From positions 1-64,000 of the forward strand of contig NZ_BAGN01000103.1 in assembly GCF_000308835.1 (NCBI RefSeq): a stretch of 64,000 nt of DNA, written 5' to 3'. Position 1 is the stretch's first letter; every line of letters begins with the position of its first letter. The notes beneath the pieces are model-generated. The model worked only from the letters and a program-made list of their open reading frames with translations. It had not been told where the DNA came from and made no database searches. Made by a program: the position numbers and the translations under genes. Of this stretch, positions 52,976-62,784 are shown piece by piece. This DNA is from Nocardia vinacea NBRC 16497. GTDB taxonomy: Bacteria > Actinomycetota > Actinomycetes > Mycobacteriales > Mycobacteriaceae.

Positions 52976-53866
52976 TCAGTCAGCGGCGAGGGCGGCGGGT
53001 TCGTACGTCAGGAGCGATGTGCAAACGTCGAGCAGGGACTGTCTGAGTCCCGTCGACCGCTCGGCCAATGCCGACTGCGCCCGGACGTATTCGGCACGCC
53101 CCACCGGTGTCTCGATGCGGATCGGCTCGTAGCCGTAGTCGGTGAGGTCGTACGGACTGGCGCGCATATCGAGTTCGCGTGCGGCGCAGGCGAATTCGAA
53201 ATAGTCGAGCAACAGGTCGGAGGAGATGAGCGGGGTCAGTTTGAAACCCCATTTGTAAAGGTCCATATTGGCGTGCAGGCAACCGGGCTGTTCGCGGGCG
53301 ACCTGGTCGGCACGGGTCAACGGTTCCGCGTTGCGACCGACCGCGTCCGGGGTGAAGAAGCGGAATGCGTCGAAGTGGGTGCAGCGCAAGGACATCGATT
53401 CGACGACCGCATCGGTGCCGGTGCTGCCCAGGCGCAGCGGCACCTGTTGGTGGCGGACCTCGTCGGTTTTGTACACCATTGCCCACTCGTGCAGGCCGAA
53501 GCAGGACAGCTGCGCCGGGCGGGATGCCGTGGCGCGCAGCAGTTTTGCGATGAATTCGACGGTGTCGCGACGCCGCCCGATGAACGCGGGGTCGGCGGTG
53601 TAGACAACCGCGCCGGAACCCATGTCATGCCGGTGATATCCGCGAGCTCCGTCGTACTCCCGCGCGCCCGCCAATGCGATACCGAATCCCGGGTGCCAGC
53701 GTCGCAATTGGGCGGGCTTATGTCCGTAGTACGTGAACAGGAAGTCGATCACCGGATGTGCGGACCCCGCCGCGCGCCGTTCGAGATACGGTCCGACGAG
53801 CTCGTCCAGCCGAGCCCGGTGCGCGGCGGCCCTGGCCCGCCACTCGGACTCGGCCAGCACGATCAT
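52976..53866 (-). CDS. Conserved protein often labelled 3-methyladenine DNA glycosylase
   Basis: A 296-residue soluble protein of a well conserved actinobacterial family: DFLFTYYGHKPAQLRRWHPG (41-60), SCFGLHEWAMVYKTDEVRHQ, VESMSLRCTHFDAFRFFTPD, REQPGCLHANMDLYKWGFKL and ELDMRASPYDLTDYGYEPIR. Genome annotations often call this family 3-methyladenine DNA glycosylase, but I see none of the helix-hairpin-helix or AAG folds, so the name is doubtful. The many histidines and aromatic residues suggest a metal or substrate pocket. It starts in an ATGA overlap with the CNNM-CBS gene (53863-53866), which points to a link with those membrane proteins. Confidence 0.82.
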   Translation of the reverse strand: MIVLAESEWRARAAAHRARLDELVGPYLERRAAGSAHPVIDFLFTYYGHKPAQLRRWHPGFGIALAGAREYDGARGYHRHDMGSGAVVYTADPAFIGRRRDTVEFIAKLLRATASRPAQLSCFGLHEWAMVYKTDEVRHQQVPLRLGSTGTDAVVESMSLRCTHFDAFRFFTPDAVGRNAEPLTRADQVAREQPGCLHANMDLYKWGFKLTPLISSDLLLDYFEFACAARELDMRASPYDLTDYGYEPIRIETPVGRAEYVRAQSALAERSTGLRQSLLDVCTSLLTYEPAALAAD

Positions 53867-54927
53867 TCGATCACCCGGTGCGTCCCGTCGCGCACGGTAC
53901 CGACGAACTCTTCCACCAGATCCTCCAGCGCCACAATGCCCACCGTATTTCCACGGGTATCCACTACACGGCCGAGGTGGGAGTTGGTGCGGCGCAAGCG
54001 GGCCAGCGCCTCGTACAGGGGCGTACCGGCGCTCACGGTCGGCAGTGGACGAATATCCGTGCGCGGGATGGGTGTATTCGGTCCGGCGCTTTCGTCGGCG
54101 ACCTTGTCGAGCACATCCTTCACATGCAGATACCCGACCAGCGAGCCGTCGCTCGCTCGTACCGGATACCGGGAGAAACCGGTTTCGGCGACCGCGGTTT
54201 CGATATCGCCGAGCGTGGTGCCATTGCCGCGCAACGGAACCGAGCGGGTCGTGGCCAGCTGCACCATCACATCGCCCACCACACGATCGGAGGTGCCGAG
54301 CGCCTGGGTGAGGCGGCGGTGTTCCTCCTCGTCGAGCAGGCCCTCCGAACGGGATTCACCGATCATCTCGGCGAGCTCAACACTCGAGACCGTTGCCTCG
54401 AGCTCATCCTTCGGCTCGATCCGCAACATGCGCAGCGACAGATTCGCCGCCAGGTTGTAGAGGGCGATGAGTGGACGCGCCAGGCGCAACCACATCAGGT
54501 GCACCGGAACCAGCAGCAGCGCACTGCGTTCCGGTCCGGCCAGCGCGATATTCTTCGGAATCATCTCGCCGAACAGAATGTGCAGGATCACCACGATCGC
54601 CAGCGCGATGGCGAAGGCCATCGGATGCAGCAGCTGTTCGGGCATGCCGACCAGTTCGAACGGCCCCTCCAGCAAATGCGCCACCGCGGGTTCGCCGACC
54701 CGGCCGAGCAGGATCGAGCAGATGGTGATGCCGAGCTGGGCGGCGGCCAACATCATGGACAGGTTCTCACCGGCCCGGATCACCGTGTGCGCCTTGCGCT
54801 TTCCCTGTGCGGCGAGCGCTTCGAGACGGTCACGGCGGGCGGAGATGAGCGCGAATTCGGCGGCGACGAAGAAGGCATTGCAGGCCAGCAACACCACCGT
54901 GAGCAGGACACCGAGGAGATCACCCAT
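53863..54927 (-). CDS. CNNM/CorC-type membrane protein with CBS pair (Rv1841c-like)
   Basis: A 354-residue protein with an N-terminal CNNM transmembrane domain (about 1-180: three or four helices, FVAAEFALISARRDRLEA, GEMIPKNIALAGPERSALL) and a CBS-domain pair (about 200-350, ending LEDLVEEFVGTVRDGTHRVI). It lacks the C-terminal CorC_HlyC domain carried by its partner. The family includes magnesium/cobalt exporters and factors that place proteins in the mycobacterial membrane. It overlaps the longer paralogue by 8 bases and likely forms a hetero-oligomer with it. Hemolysin is a misleading old name for the family. Confidence 0.9.
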   Translation of the reverse strand: MGDLLGVLLTVVLLACNAFFVAAEFALISARRDRLEALAAQGKRKAHTVIRAGENLSMMLAAAQLGITICSILLGRVGEPAVAHLLEGPFELVGMPEQLLHPMAFAIALAIVVILHILFGEMIPKNIALAGPERSALLLVPVHLMWLRLARPLIALYNLAANLSLRMLRIEPKDELEATVSSVELAEMIGESRSEGLLDEEEHRRLTQALGTSDRVVGDVMVQLATTRSVPLRGNGTTLGDIETAVAETGFSRYPVRASDGSLVGYLHVKDVLDKVADESAGPNTPIPRTDIRPLPTVSAGTPLYEALARLRRTNSHLGRVVDTRGNTVGIVALEDLVEEFVGTVRDGTHRVIE

Positions 54928-56293
54928 GGCTGTTCTCCTTCAGTACGGCGGCTGCGACCGGGACCAGCCGGATCCGATCGATGCGCCGCCCGTCCATCCG
55001 TTCGACCTTGGCGATCCAGCCGCCGTCCTCGTCGTTCGGATAGCGATGCGAGGACCGTGGATTCGGCAGGATCACCTCATCACCGGTAACCGGGATGCGG
55101 CCGAGCCGGGTGAGCACCAGACCACCGAGGGTTTCGTATTCGCCCTCGGGTGCGTCGTAGCCGGTGGCCCGGGAGACCTCGTCGATGCGTAGCAGTCCCG
55201 AGCAGTCCCAGCCGTCGGCGACCCGGCGGACATCGCGCTCTTCCTCGTCGTGCTCGTCGCGGACATCGCCGAGGATTTCCTCGATGAGATCCTCCATGGT
55301 CACGATGCCCGCGGTGCCGCCGTATTCGTCGACCACCAGCGCGACCTGCATGCCGTCGGCGCGCACCCGCTCGAGCACCTCGTCGCCGTCGAGGCTGGCG
55401 GGCACGATCGGCACCGGCCGGGCGAGCAGATGCAGCGGGATGGTTTTGCGGACATTCGCCGGATGGGTGAACGCCTGTTTGACGTGCACCACGCCGAGGG
55501 TGTTGTCCAGATCGCCGTCGATGATCGGGAAGCGGGAGTAACCGGTGCGGCTGGCGGCCGCGATCAGATCGGCGATGGTGTCGGACTTGTCCAGGGATTC
55601 GATCTTCACCCGCGGTGTCATCAACTCCTCGGCGCTGCGCTCACCGAATTGCAGCGAGCGATCGACCAGCTGCGCGGTGCGGTGGTCCAGCGCGCCGCGC
55701 AGTGCGGAGGTGCGCACCAGCGAGCCGAGTTCCTGCGGGGAGCGCGCCGAACGCAGTTCCTCGGCTGGTTCCACGCCGAGGCGCCGGACCACCCAGTTCG
55801 CGCTGCCGTTGAGGAAGTGGATCATCCACTTGAACACCACCGAGAAGGCGATCATCGGGCCCGCGGTCACCCGGGCGGTGCCGAGCGGCTTCGAAATCGC
55901 GATGTTCTTCGGCACGAGCTCGCCGTAGATCATCGACAGCGAGGTGGCGAGCAGCAACGCCAGCGTGAGCGAGATACCATGCGCCGCACCATCGCTCAGA
56001 CCGAGCGCGGTGAACAGCGGCGACAGCAGTCGGGCCAGGACGGGTTCGGCGATATAGCCCGTGATCAGCGTGGTGATGGTGATACCGAGCTGGGCTCCGG
56101 AGAGCTGGAACGACAATGTGGTGTGTGCCTGCCGGACCATGCGCGAGCGGGCGTCCCCGACCGCGCGCACATGCGATTCGACGGTGCTGCGTTCCAGGGC
56201 GGTGAGCGAGAATTCGGCGGCAACGAACAATGCGGTGCCAACGGTGAGCGCGATGAATCCGATCAGGCTGAGCACGGTGAGCACGACGGACAT
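54920..56293 (-). CDS. CNNM/CorC-type membrane protein with CBS pair and CorC domain (Rv1842c-like)
   Basis: A 457-residue protein: CNNM membrane domain (about 1-190: ALFVAAEFSLTALERSTVES, GELVPKNIAISKPLGTARV), two CBS domains (about 210-340: MTPRVKIESLDKSDTI, VALVVDEYGGTAGIVTMEDL then IEEILGDVRDEHDEE), and a C-terminal CorC_HlyC domain (about 350-430: YETLGGLVLTRLGRIPVTGD). The acidic DEHDEEE stretch and CBS pair suit nucleotide and Mg2+ sensing. ATG 56293 with AGGTGG ahead is chosen; GTG at 56302 and 56305 are also open. It is the first gene of a three-gene operon. Confidence 0.9.
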   Translation of the reverse strand: MSVVLTVLSLIGFIALTVGTALFVAAEFSLTALERSTVESHVRAVGDARSRMVRQAHTTLSFQLSGAQLGITITTLITGYIAEPVLARLLSPLFTALGLSDGAAHGISLTLALLLATSLSMIYGELVPKNIAISKPLGTARVTAGPMIAFSVVFKWMIHFLNGSANWVVRRLGVEPAEELRSARSPQELGSLVRTSALRGALDHRTAQLVDRSLQFGERSAEELMTPRVKIESLDKSDTIADLIAAASRTGYSRFPIIDGDLDNTLGVVHVKQAFTHPANVRKTIPLHLLARPVPIVPASLDGDEVLERVRADGMQVALVVDEYGGTAGIVTMEDLIEEILGDVRDEHDEEERDVRRVADGWDCSGLLRIDEVSRATGYDAPEGEYETLGGLVLTRLGRIPVTGDEVILPNPRSSHRYPNDEDGGWIAKVERMDGRRIDRIRLVPVAAAVLKENSHG

Positions 56294-56350
56294 CGTCAGC
56301 ACCACCTGCGAGACATGCGATGAGCTGAATCGGATCGGGCGGCTAGGGGA

Positions 56351-56396
56351 AGGAGGGCGCCGGGTTTGTCACCCGGCTCGGTAGAGGAGCCCTCCT
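56351..56396. other. Nested stem-loop in the leader of the CNNM-CBS operon
   Basis: AGGAGGGC (56351-56358) pairs with GCCCTCCT (56389-56396), enclosing GCCGGGT/ACCCGGC (56359-56365/56371-56377). It lies 58 bases upstream of the chosen start of the CNNM gene. It may be a terminator for transcription coming from guaB1 or a structured leader. Confidence 0.4.
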
Positions 56397-56479
56397 GTGC
56401 GGCGCCCTCGGACGCGGGTGACAACTTGTTCCTCTCGGCAAATGGGTTTGTGTAACCGGAAACCGGCAACCACTATGCT

Positions 56480-56511
56480 ACCGGCCCACGCGCGTGCCCG
56501 TGTGGGCCGGT
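56480..56511. other. Hairpin between the repeat and the CNNM-CBS leader
   Basis: ACCGGCCCAC (56480-56489) pairs perfectly with GTGGGCCGGT (56502-56511), with a 12-base loop. No T-run is seen on either side. It is a possible terminator of guaB1 read-through on the minus strand. Confidence 0.4.
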
Positions 56512-56535
56512 ATTGCTGTGTTGGATTTGCCGCGC

Positions 56536-56890
56536 CTGCGGCGCGGCGTGTTCGCGGCCCCCTGTGTCTCGCGTCCGAGCCGTCGAGACTCGCGACTGCG
56601 TCGCATGCGCTTCGACGGCTCGGACGCGAGACGGGCCGCGAACGGGTCGCTCGTAAGACTCGCTCCGTCGTGGTCGCTCGGGCGGGAAGTTCGGCATTGG
56701 ACGTATGCCTTCCTTCCGGTGGCACGGCGCATGTGCTTCTTCGACTCGGACGCGAGACGGGCCGCGAACGGGTCGCTCGTAAGACTCGCTCCGTCGTGGT
56801 CGCTCGGGCGGGAAGTTCGGTACTGGACGTATGCCTTCCCAGCGGCGCGGTGCATGTGCTTCGACGACTCGGCTGAGTCGATGGCCGCGT
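56536..56890. repeat. Dispersed palindromic repeat, copy C (with tandem unit)
   Basis: The core 56546-56668 differs from copy A at two of 123 bases and forms the same hairpin (56550-56643). In addition a 95-base unit (56619-56713) recurs at 56745-56839 with two differences, a 126-base period; each unit holds the right hairpin arm, the tail CGCTCGTAAGACTCGCTCCG and about 50 further bases. The end (56859-56889) shares 31 bases with copy B. With the two hairpins before it, this accounts for the 665-base gap between the CNNM and guaB1 genes. Confidence 0.9.
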
Positions 56891-56958
56891 GGTCGCGGGA
56901 CGGGCGCCTGGGTATCCGCTGAGGCGGGACGACCGGGTCGTACCCGTTGGCGGCAGGG

Positions 56959-58395
<1,437 letters not shown>

Positions 58396-58402
58396 TTAAC
58401 CG

Positions 58403-58433
58403 ATTCTAACCGTCGCGCCGTAGTTCCGTGCAA
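58403..58433 (-). promoter_or_regulatory. Promoter of guaB1, probably leaderless
   Basis: On the minus strand TTGCAC (58433-58428) and TAGAAT (58408-58403) are 19 bases apart. TAGAAT is followed by exactly 7 bases and then the GTG start, so transcription should begin at the start codon itself. No ribosome site exists. The rest of the gap up to the DMT gene stop shows nothing clear. Confidence 0.55.
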
Positions 58434-58562
58434 TCACCCAGCATTCGGTCCCGGCCCAGCTCGAGATGTGAGGCGCGGCACCGGAATCAAGATCAGGTGG
58501 AATCGGCGGCGGCGCTTCTCGGCCGATGCCGCCATGGTTTCCACGTGATCTCGAGCCGTGTG

Positions 58563-59408
58563 TCATGCCTCGGCTTGGATGCGGGAGAGTTGGATTGTGG
58601 TGGCGCACATGATGATTACGGCGACGGCGATCACGGCGAGTCCGATGTGGTTGGTGCGGAGGCGTTCGTCGAGGACGGTGATGCCGATGAAGGCGGCGGC
58701 CAGGGGTTCGGCGATGGTTACGGCGGGCAACGATGCGACCAGGGGGCCGGATTGGAAGGCGCGTTGCTGCAGATAGAGGCCGATCAGGCCGGAGGCCAAC
58801 AGGGCCCAGGTCTGCCAGCTACCCGTTACGTGGGTCACGCCGCCATCGAAGAGTTCGGTTACATACTCGGTGAGCGCGGCGGCCAGACCGAACAGGGCCC
58901 CGCCCACGGCGCCGAACAGGAGTGCGCGGCGGGTCGGGACGGAGGTACCGAGGGCGGCGACGAGGGCTACCGCCAGAAGACCGAGTAGGGCGGCCAGCGG
59001 CGGGATCCAATCACGCAGGGGCGCGTTGGTATTGCCCTCGGACGGATCGCCGACGATCAAGAAGCAGGCAAGCGCCGCCGTGAGGGCGATGGCGGTCGCC
59101 CAAGTGCGCGGGGTGACGCGGCGGTGGTTGATCCGGGCGGAGAGCGGGAGCGCAAAGACCAACATGCTCACCAGAATTGGCTGGACGAGCAGCACCGCAC
59201 CCAGAGCCAGGGCGGCGACCTGCATCGCGAAGCCGCCTGCGTCACCGACGATTCCGGCCCACCAGCGCGGATTGCGCATCAGCGAACGAATGAGCGACTC
59301 GTCCTCCGGAACCGCGGCCGCCGCATGCTGCTGCGTGACCGCGGCCACCGCGAAGAGCAATGCCGAGATCAGCGCGCAGACGATCGCACCCACCTGATGA
59401 TTCGCCAC
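58563..59408 (-). CDS. DMT-superfamily membrane transporter
   Basis: A 281-residue protein with about nine membrane helices in the EamA/DMT layout (two repeated halves; the second ends VTIAEPLAAAFIGITVLDER, a common DMT mark). It probably exports a small metabolite or works in Mg2+/nucleotide transport; the substrate cannot be read. GTG 59408 lies 4 bases after the helicase stop, so the two genes are coupled. The longer frame open to 59933 is the reverse reading of the helicase tail and is not real. Confidence 0.85.
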   Translation of the reverse strand: MANHQVGAIVCALISALLFAVAAVTQQHAAAAVPEDESLIRSLMRNPRWWAGIVGDAGGFAMQVAALALGAVLLVQPILVSMLVFALPLSARINHRRVTPRTWATAIALTAALACFLIVGDPSEGNTNAPLRDWIPPLAALLGLLAVALVAALGTSVPTRRALLFGAVGGALFGLAAALTEYVTELFDGGVTHVTGSWQTWALLASGLIGLYLQQRAFQSGPLVASLPAVTIAEPLAAAFIGITVLDERLRTNHIGLAVIAVAVIIMCATTIQLSRIQAEA

Positions 59409-59412
59409 GCAG

Positions 59413-61194
59413 TCAGTTTGCTCCGCGATTGCGGTTGCCCGGCACTCCCTGTGCTCGACCGGCGCGTCGACGTGTACGCCCGGGCGTGTCGCCGCTGGTC
59501 GCAGCGGTGTGACCGGATGCGGCACCGCGACCGGAAGTGGCCCCTGTGCCATGGCTGGCCGATGTGCTGCGCGCGGCAGAGCCCGATCCGGCAGAGCGCG
59601 TCGCGGCCGCCTTCGCCGAACCAGCGGCACGACCCGCCGCGGCCGATGCCGCGCTCGCGGTCCGTCCAGGAGCCGTCTTCGCGGACCCCGCGCCTCGGCC
59701 GGGGGCAGCCGTTGCCGCGCCTGCCGCGCGACCCGTGGCAGGGGCGGCCGCCGACCCACGACCCGAAGTTCCGACACCGTGCCGACTCGACGTCGCGGTG
59801 GAACTGGCCGAACCACCCGAGGACTTCTTCGCACCCCCGGCGCGACCACTCGAACCGGCACTGCGCCGCCCGGCACCGGCTGAGCCGGCACCGCCCGAGC
59901 GTGCGCCGCGACCACGACCGCCGGAACCCGCACCAGACCGGCGGCTCGATCTACCAGCCTTCAGCTCACCCTCGTCACCCACCGTGACCGCCGAGTTCGC
60001 CGCGACGATCGGCACACCGGACGGCTGCTTCGCGCCGGTGATCTGGATCAGCCGCCGATCACCCGGACGGACCTGCACGCCGTCGACATCGACGCCCGCC
60101 TTGCGGGTCATCTTCTCGACCTCGGCGCGTTCCTCCTCGGTGACCAGCGTGACGACAACGCCGTCCTCACCAGCACGGGCGGTGCGGCCCGCGCGATGCA
60201 GGTATGCCTTGGATTCCGCGGGCGGATCCACGTGCACGACAAGGGAAATCCCGTCCACGTGGATACCGCGCGCGGCCACATCGGTGGTTACCAGCACCGG
60301 TGTCGTACCGTCGGCGAATGCGGCCAGCGTCCGCACGCGGTTGTTCTGTGCCTTCCCTCCGTGTAGCGCGCCGGCAGCGATTCCGGCCGCACGCAACTGC
60401 TTGGCGAGCCGGTCCGCACCGTGTTTGGTGCGCACGAACATGATGGTCAGCCCGTCGCGGGCGGCGATCTGCGCGGTGATGTCGCGCTTATCGGCCTTGC
60501 GCAGGTACAGCAGATGATGCGACATCGTCGCGACCGAGGCCGACGCCGGTGCGGTGGAATGGGTGACGGGTGAGCGCAGATAGCGCTTGACCAGCTTGTC
60601 GACCTCACCGTCGAGGGTGGCCGAAAACAGCAGGCGCTGACCATCTTTCGGCGTCCGGTCGAGCAGCTTGGTGACCTGCGGCAGGAAGCCCATATCGGCC
60701 ATATGGTCGGCCTCGTCCAGTGCGATGATCCGCACATCGGACAGGTCGGCCGAGCGCTGGTTGATCAGGTCTTCGAGCCGTCCCGGCGTCGCGATGAGCA
60801 GGTCCACACCGCGCGCGAGCCGGTCGGCCTGCCGCTTGATCGGTGCGCCGCCGACCACCGAAGCGACCCGCAGCCCGAGCGACAATGCCGCACTGTCCAG
60901 CGCCTTCTCGATCTGGGCCGCCAGTTCGCGGGTCGGCACCAGCACCAGACCGCGCGGACGACCCGGCTTGGCCTGGGCGCCGGCGAGCAGCGCGAGCATC
61001 GGCAGCCCGAAGGCCAGGGTCTTGCCGGAGCCGGTGGGGCCGCGTCCGAGCACATCCTTACCCGCCAGCGCATCGGTCGCGGTCGCGGCCTGGATCGGGA
61101 ACGGCGCCTCGATGCCGTCGCGGCGCAGCGCCTGGACGAGCACGGCGGGTAGGCCCAGATCCGCGAAGGTGGTGGCAGGGGTGGAGGAGGTCAA
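59413..61194 (-). CDS. DEAD-box RNA helicase with long disordered tail
   Basis: A 593-residue RhlE-type helicase. Residues 1-400 hold the nine motifs, among them the Q motif (GIEAPFPIQ), motif I GPTGSGKT (52-59), PTRELA, TPGR, LDEADHMADMGF, SAT, the ARGIHVDGISLVVHVD motif and HRAGRTAR. From about residue 412 to the end the chain is almost only Gly, Ala, Ser, Arg and Thr with RG/GRG steps and repeated GRAAGxA-like units, a disordered RNA-binding and condensate-prone tail. It should remodel structured RNA, for example in the cold or in ribosome assembly. The DMT gene is coupled behind it; ATG at 61194. Confidence 0.93.
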   Translation of the reverse strand: MTSSTPATTFADLGLPAVLVQALRRDGIEAPFPIQAATATDALAGKDVLGRGPTGSGKTLAFGLPMLALLAGAQAKPGRPRGLVLVPTRELAAQIEKALDSAALSLGLRVASVVGGAPIKRQADRLARGVDLLIATPGRLEDLINQRSADLSDVRIIALDEADHMADMGFLPQVTKLLDRTPKDGQRLLFSATLDGEVDKLVKRYLRSPVTHSTAPASASVATMSHHLLYLRKADKRDITAQIAARDGLTIMFVRTKHGADRLAKQLRAAGIAAGALHGGKAQNNRVRTLAAFADGTTPVLVTTDVAARGIHVDGISLVVHVDPPAESKAYLHRAGRTARAGEDGVVVTLVTEEERAEVEKMTRKAGVDVDGVQVRPGDRRLIQITGAKQPSGVPIVAANSAVTVGDEGELKAGRSSRRSGAGSGGRGRGARSGGAGSAGAGRRSAGSSGRAGGAKKSSGGSASSTATSSRHGVGTSGRGSAAAPATGRAAGAATAAPGRGAGSAKTAPGRTASAASAAAGRAAGSAKAAATRSAGSGSAARSTSASHGTGATSGRGAASGHTAATSGDTPGRTRRRAGRAQGVPGNRNRGAN

Positions 61195-61317
61195 CAGGGT
61201 TGTGTGCCTTTCATGTCTCGGCGCGGGCGGATCCGGGCACGCGTGGTGCCGCCGAGATGGTTGGGCCCGGTCATCGGGATGCGGTAGGACCGGGTGTGTC
61301 GGGGGGAACCGGAGGAA

Positions 61318-62256
61318 TCAGTTACGAAGCAGTCGATCCAGTTCGACCAGCCAGGGTACCGCGACGGCCATGGTCGGGACCACCAGGATGGCCGCCGACC
61401 CCAGATACGCCGCCGAGGCGACCCGAATATCGCCGATCCGTCCACCCAGGCGCTGGATGCGGATCAGGGTGGTCGGCCCGCCCGCGGCGAGCGCGCCCTG
61501 CGGAGCGGTGGATTTGGCGCACGCGACCAGCGCGCGGGCCAGCGGCTTCGGGCCGGTCACCTTCACCGCCGAGTCGTCGGCGAGCAGTTCGATCAGCAGT
61601 TTCACCGAGCCGAGTGCGGCCTTGCTGCGCACCACCCGGGGGAAGGCCTCGTGCACCGCGGTGAATGCCTCGAGCACCAGATCGTGCCGGGCGCGCAGAT
61701 GCGAGCGCTCATGACTGACGATGGCGGTGACCTCGGCGTCCTGCAGGCTGGTCAGCGTGCCTTCGCTCAGTACGACCCGCTGGCGCAGCCCGGGCAGGCA
61801 GTAGGCGATCGGCTCGGTGGAGGCGAGCACCCGGATATCGGCGGCGCGGCGCTGCGGTCCGCTCTGGTCGAGCAGATCGACGAGCATGCGGTGACGTGCC
61901 CGACGCCTGCGGGTGTGCACGCCGACGCGCACGATCGCGTACATCAGCCGAGCGCCGACCAGCAGCGTCAGCGCGAAGACGAAGACATAGGCCAGCCACA
62001 GCGGCAGTCCGAGCGCGTCTATTTCCCGGGCCGGGGAAGTGGTCGGGCGACCGTTCGGTCCGGGGACGAGTAGTTCGGCGGCGATGGCCAGGCCCGAGCC
62101 GAATGCGCTGAGCACGGCGGCGAGCGCGATGGCCTGCCATAACACGAGCGCGGCGCGCGGAGTCCGATACGGCCAGGTCGCGCGGCTCAGCAGCGCTGGG
62201 GCAGGCCCCGCGAGAAGCAAAGCGAGACCGGCGAAGACCGGCGCGGTTGCGTTCAT
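61318..62256 (-). CDS. M56-family membrane metalloprotease (BlaR1-like, Rv1845c-type)
   Basis: A 312-residue protein with three N-terminal helices, the zinc motif HExxH as H182-E183-R-S-H186 in VSHERSHLRARHDLV, and a C-terminal helix (ASAAYLGSAAILVVPTMAV). It has no beta-lactam-binding sensor domain, so it is the short form that follows blaI in mycobacteria. It should cut BlaI or another partner after a signal, lifting repression. It starts 64 bases after blaI, on the same strand, and is probably in one operon with it. The signal is unknown. Confidence 0.9.
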   Translation of the reverse strand: MNATAPVFAGLALLLAGPAPALLSRATWPYRTPRAALVLWQAIALAAVLSAFGSGLAIAAELLVPGPNGRPTTSPAREIDALGLPLWLAYVFVFALTLLVGARLMYAIVRVGVHTRRRRARHRMLVDLLDQSGPQRRAADIRVLASTEPIAYCLPGLRQRVVLSEGTLTSLQDAEVTAIVSHERSHLRARHDLVLEAFTAVHEAFPRVVRSKAALGSVKLLIELLADDSAVKVTGPKPLARALVACAKSTAPQGALAAGGPTTLIRIQRLGGRIGDIRVASAAYLGSAAILVVPTMAVAVPWLVELDRLLRN

Positions 62257-62320
62257 CGACTCAGCTCACTGCGTTGTGGGGCCAGGGCACTCACCTCATT
62301 GTGAGGCCAGGATCCCAAGA

Positions 62321-62713
62321 CTACTGCTTCGGTGGCGCAGTATCTTCGGATGCCTCGAGCTTAGCGAGTGCTTCCCGCAACGCGTCCGTATCGTCCCTGC
62401 CGACCTGTTCGACGAAATGCACGAGCGCCGCCGCGCGGCTGCCCGCCACATCGGCCTGCTGCAATGCGTCGACCATCAAGCTGGCCACCAGTTCGTCGCG
62501 GGTGTGCACCGGCGCGTAGCGGTGGGCGCGGTCGTCGCGGCGCTGGACCACCAGGTTCTTCTTCGCCAGCCGTTGCAGCACCGTCATCACCGTGGTGTAC
62601 GCGAGCTCACGGCGGGCGGCCAAAGCCTCGTGTACCTGCCGTACGGTCTGCGGCTCGTCACTGGACCACAGCTGGTCCATGACTGCCTTCTCGAGTTCAC
62701 CAAGTCCTGCCAT
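62321..62713 (-). CDS. blaI: BlaI-family repressor
   Basis: A 130-residue winged-helix protein of the BlaI/MecI/CopY family: GELEKAVMDQLWSSDEPQTV (5-24), RQVHEALAARRELAYTTVMT and VLQRLAKKNLVVQRRDDRAH, then a dimer region with AALVHFVEQVGRDDTDALRE. It corresponds to Rv1846c, which represses its own operon and genes for beta-lactam response and ATP synthase in M. tuberculosis. The M56 protease follows. No complete BlaI palindrome was found in its 71-base upstream gap, only TACTAC and similar half sites. Confidence 0.92.
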   Translation of the reverse strand: MAGLGELEKAVMDQLWSSDEPQTVRQVHEALAARRELAYTTVMTVLQRLAKKNLVVQRRDDRAHRYAPVHTRDELVASLMVDALQQADVAGSRAAALVHFVEQVGRDDTDALREALAKLEASEDTAPPKQ

Positions 62714-62784
62714 TCCACAAGTTTACGGACTCAACGACACAATTGCGTACTACACCCCGTCGTAACTGCCTGATAGCTGGTGTG

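Noticed and set aside
59409..59933. Proline/arginine-rich extension of the DMT transporter
   Set aside because: It is the reverse reading of the helicase tail; GTG 59408 directly precedes the first membrane helix.
62714..62784. BlaI operator upstream of blaI
   Set aside because: Only half sites (TACTAC, GTAC) are present; no palindrome of the expected form could be built.
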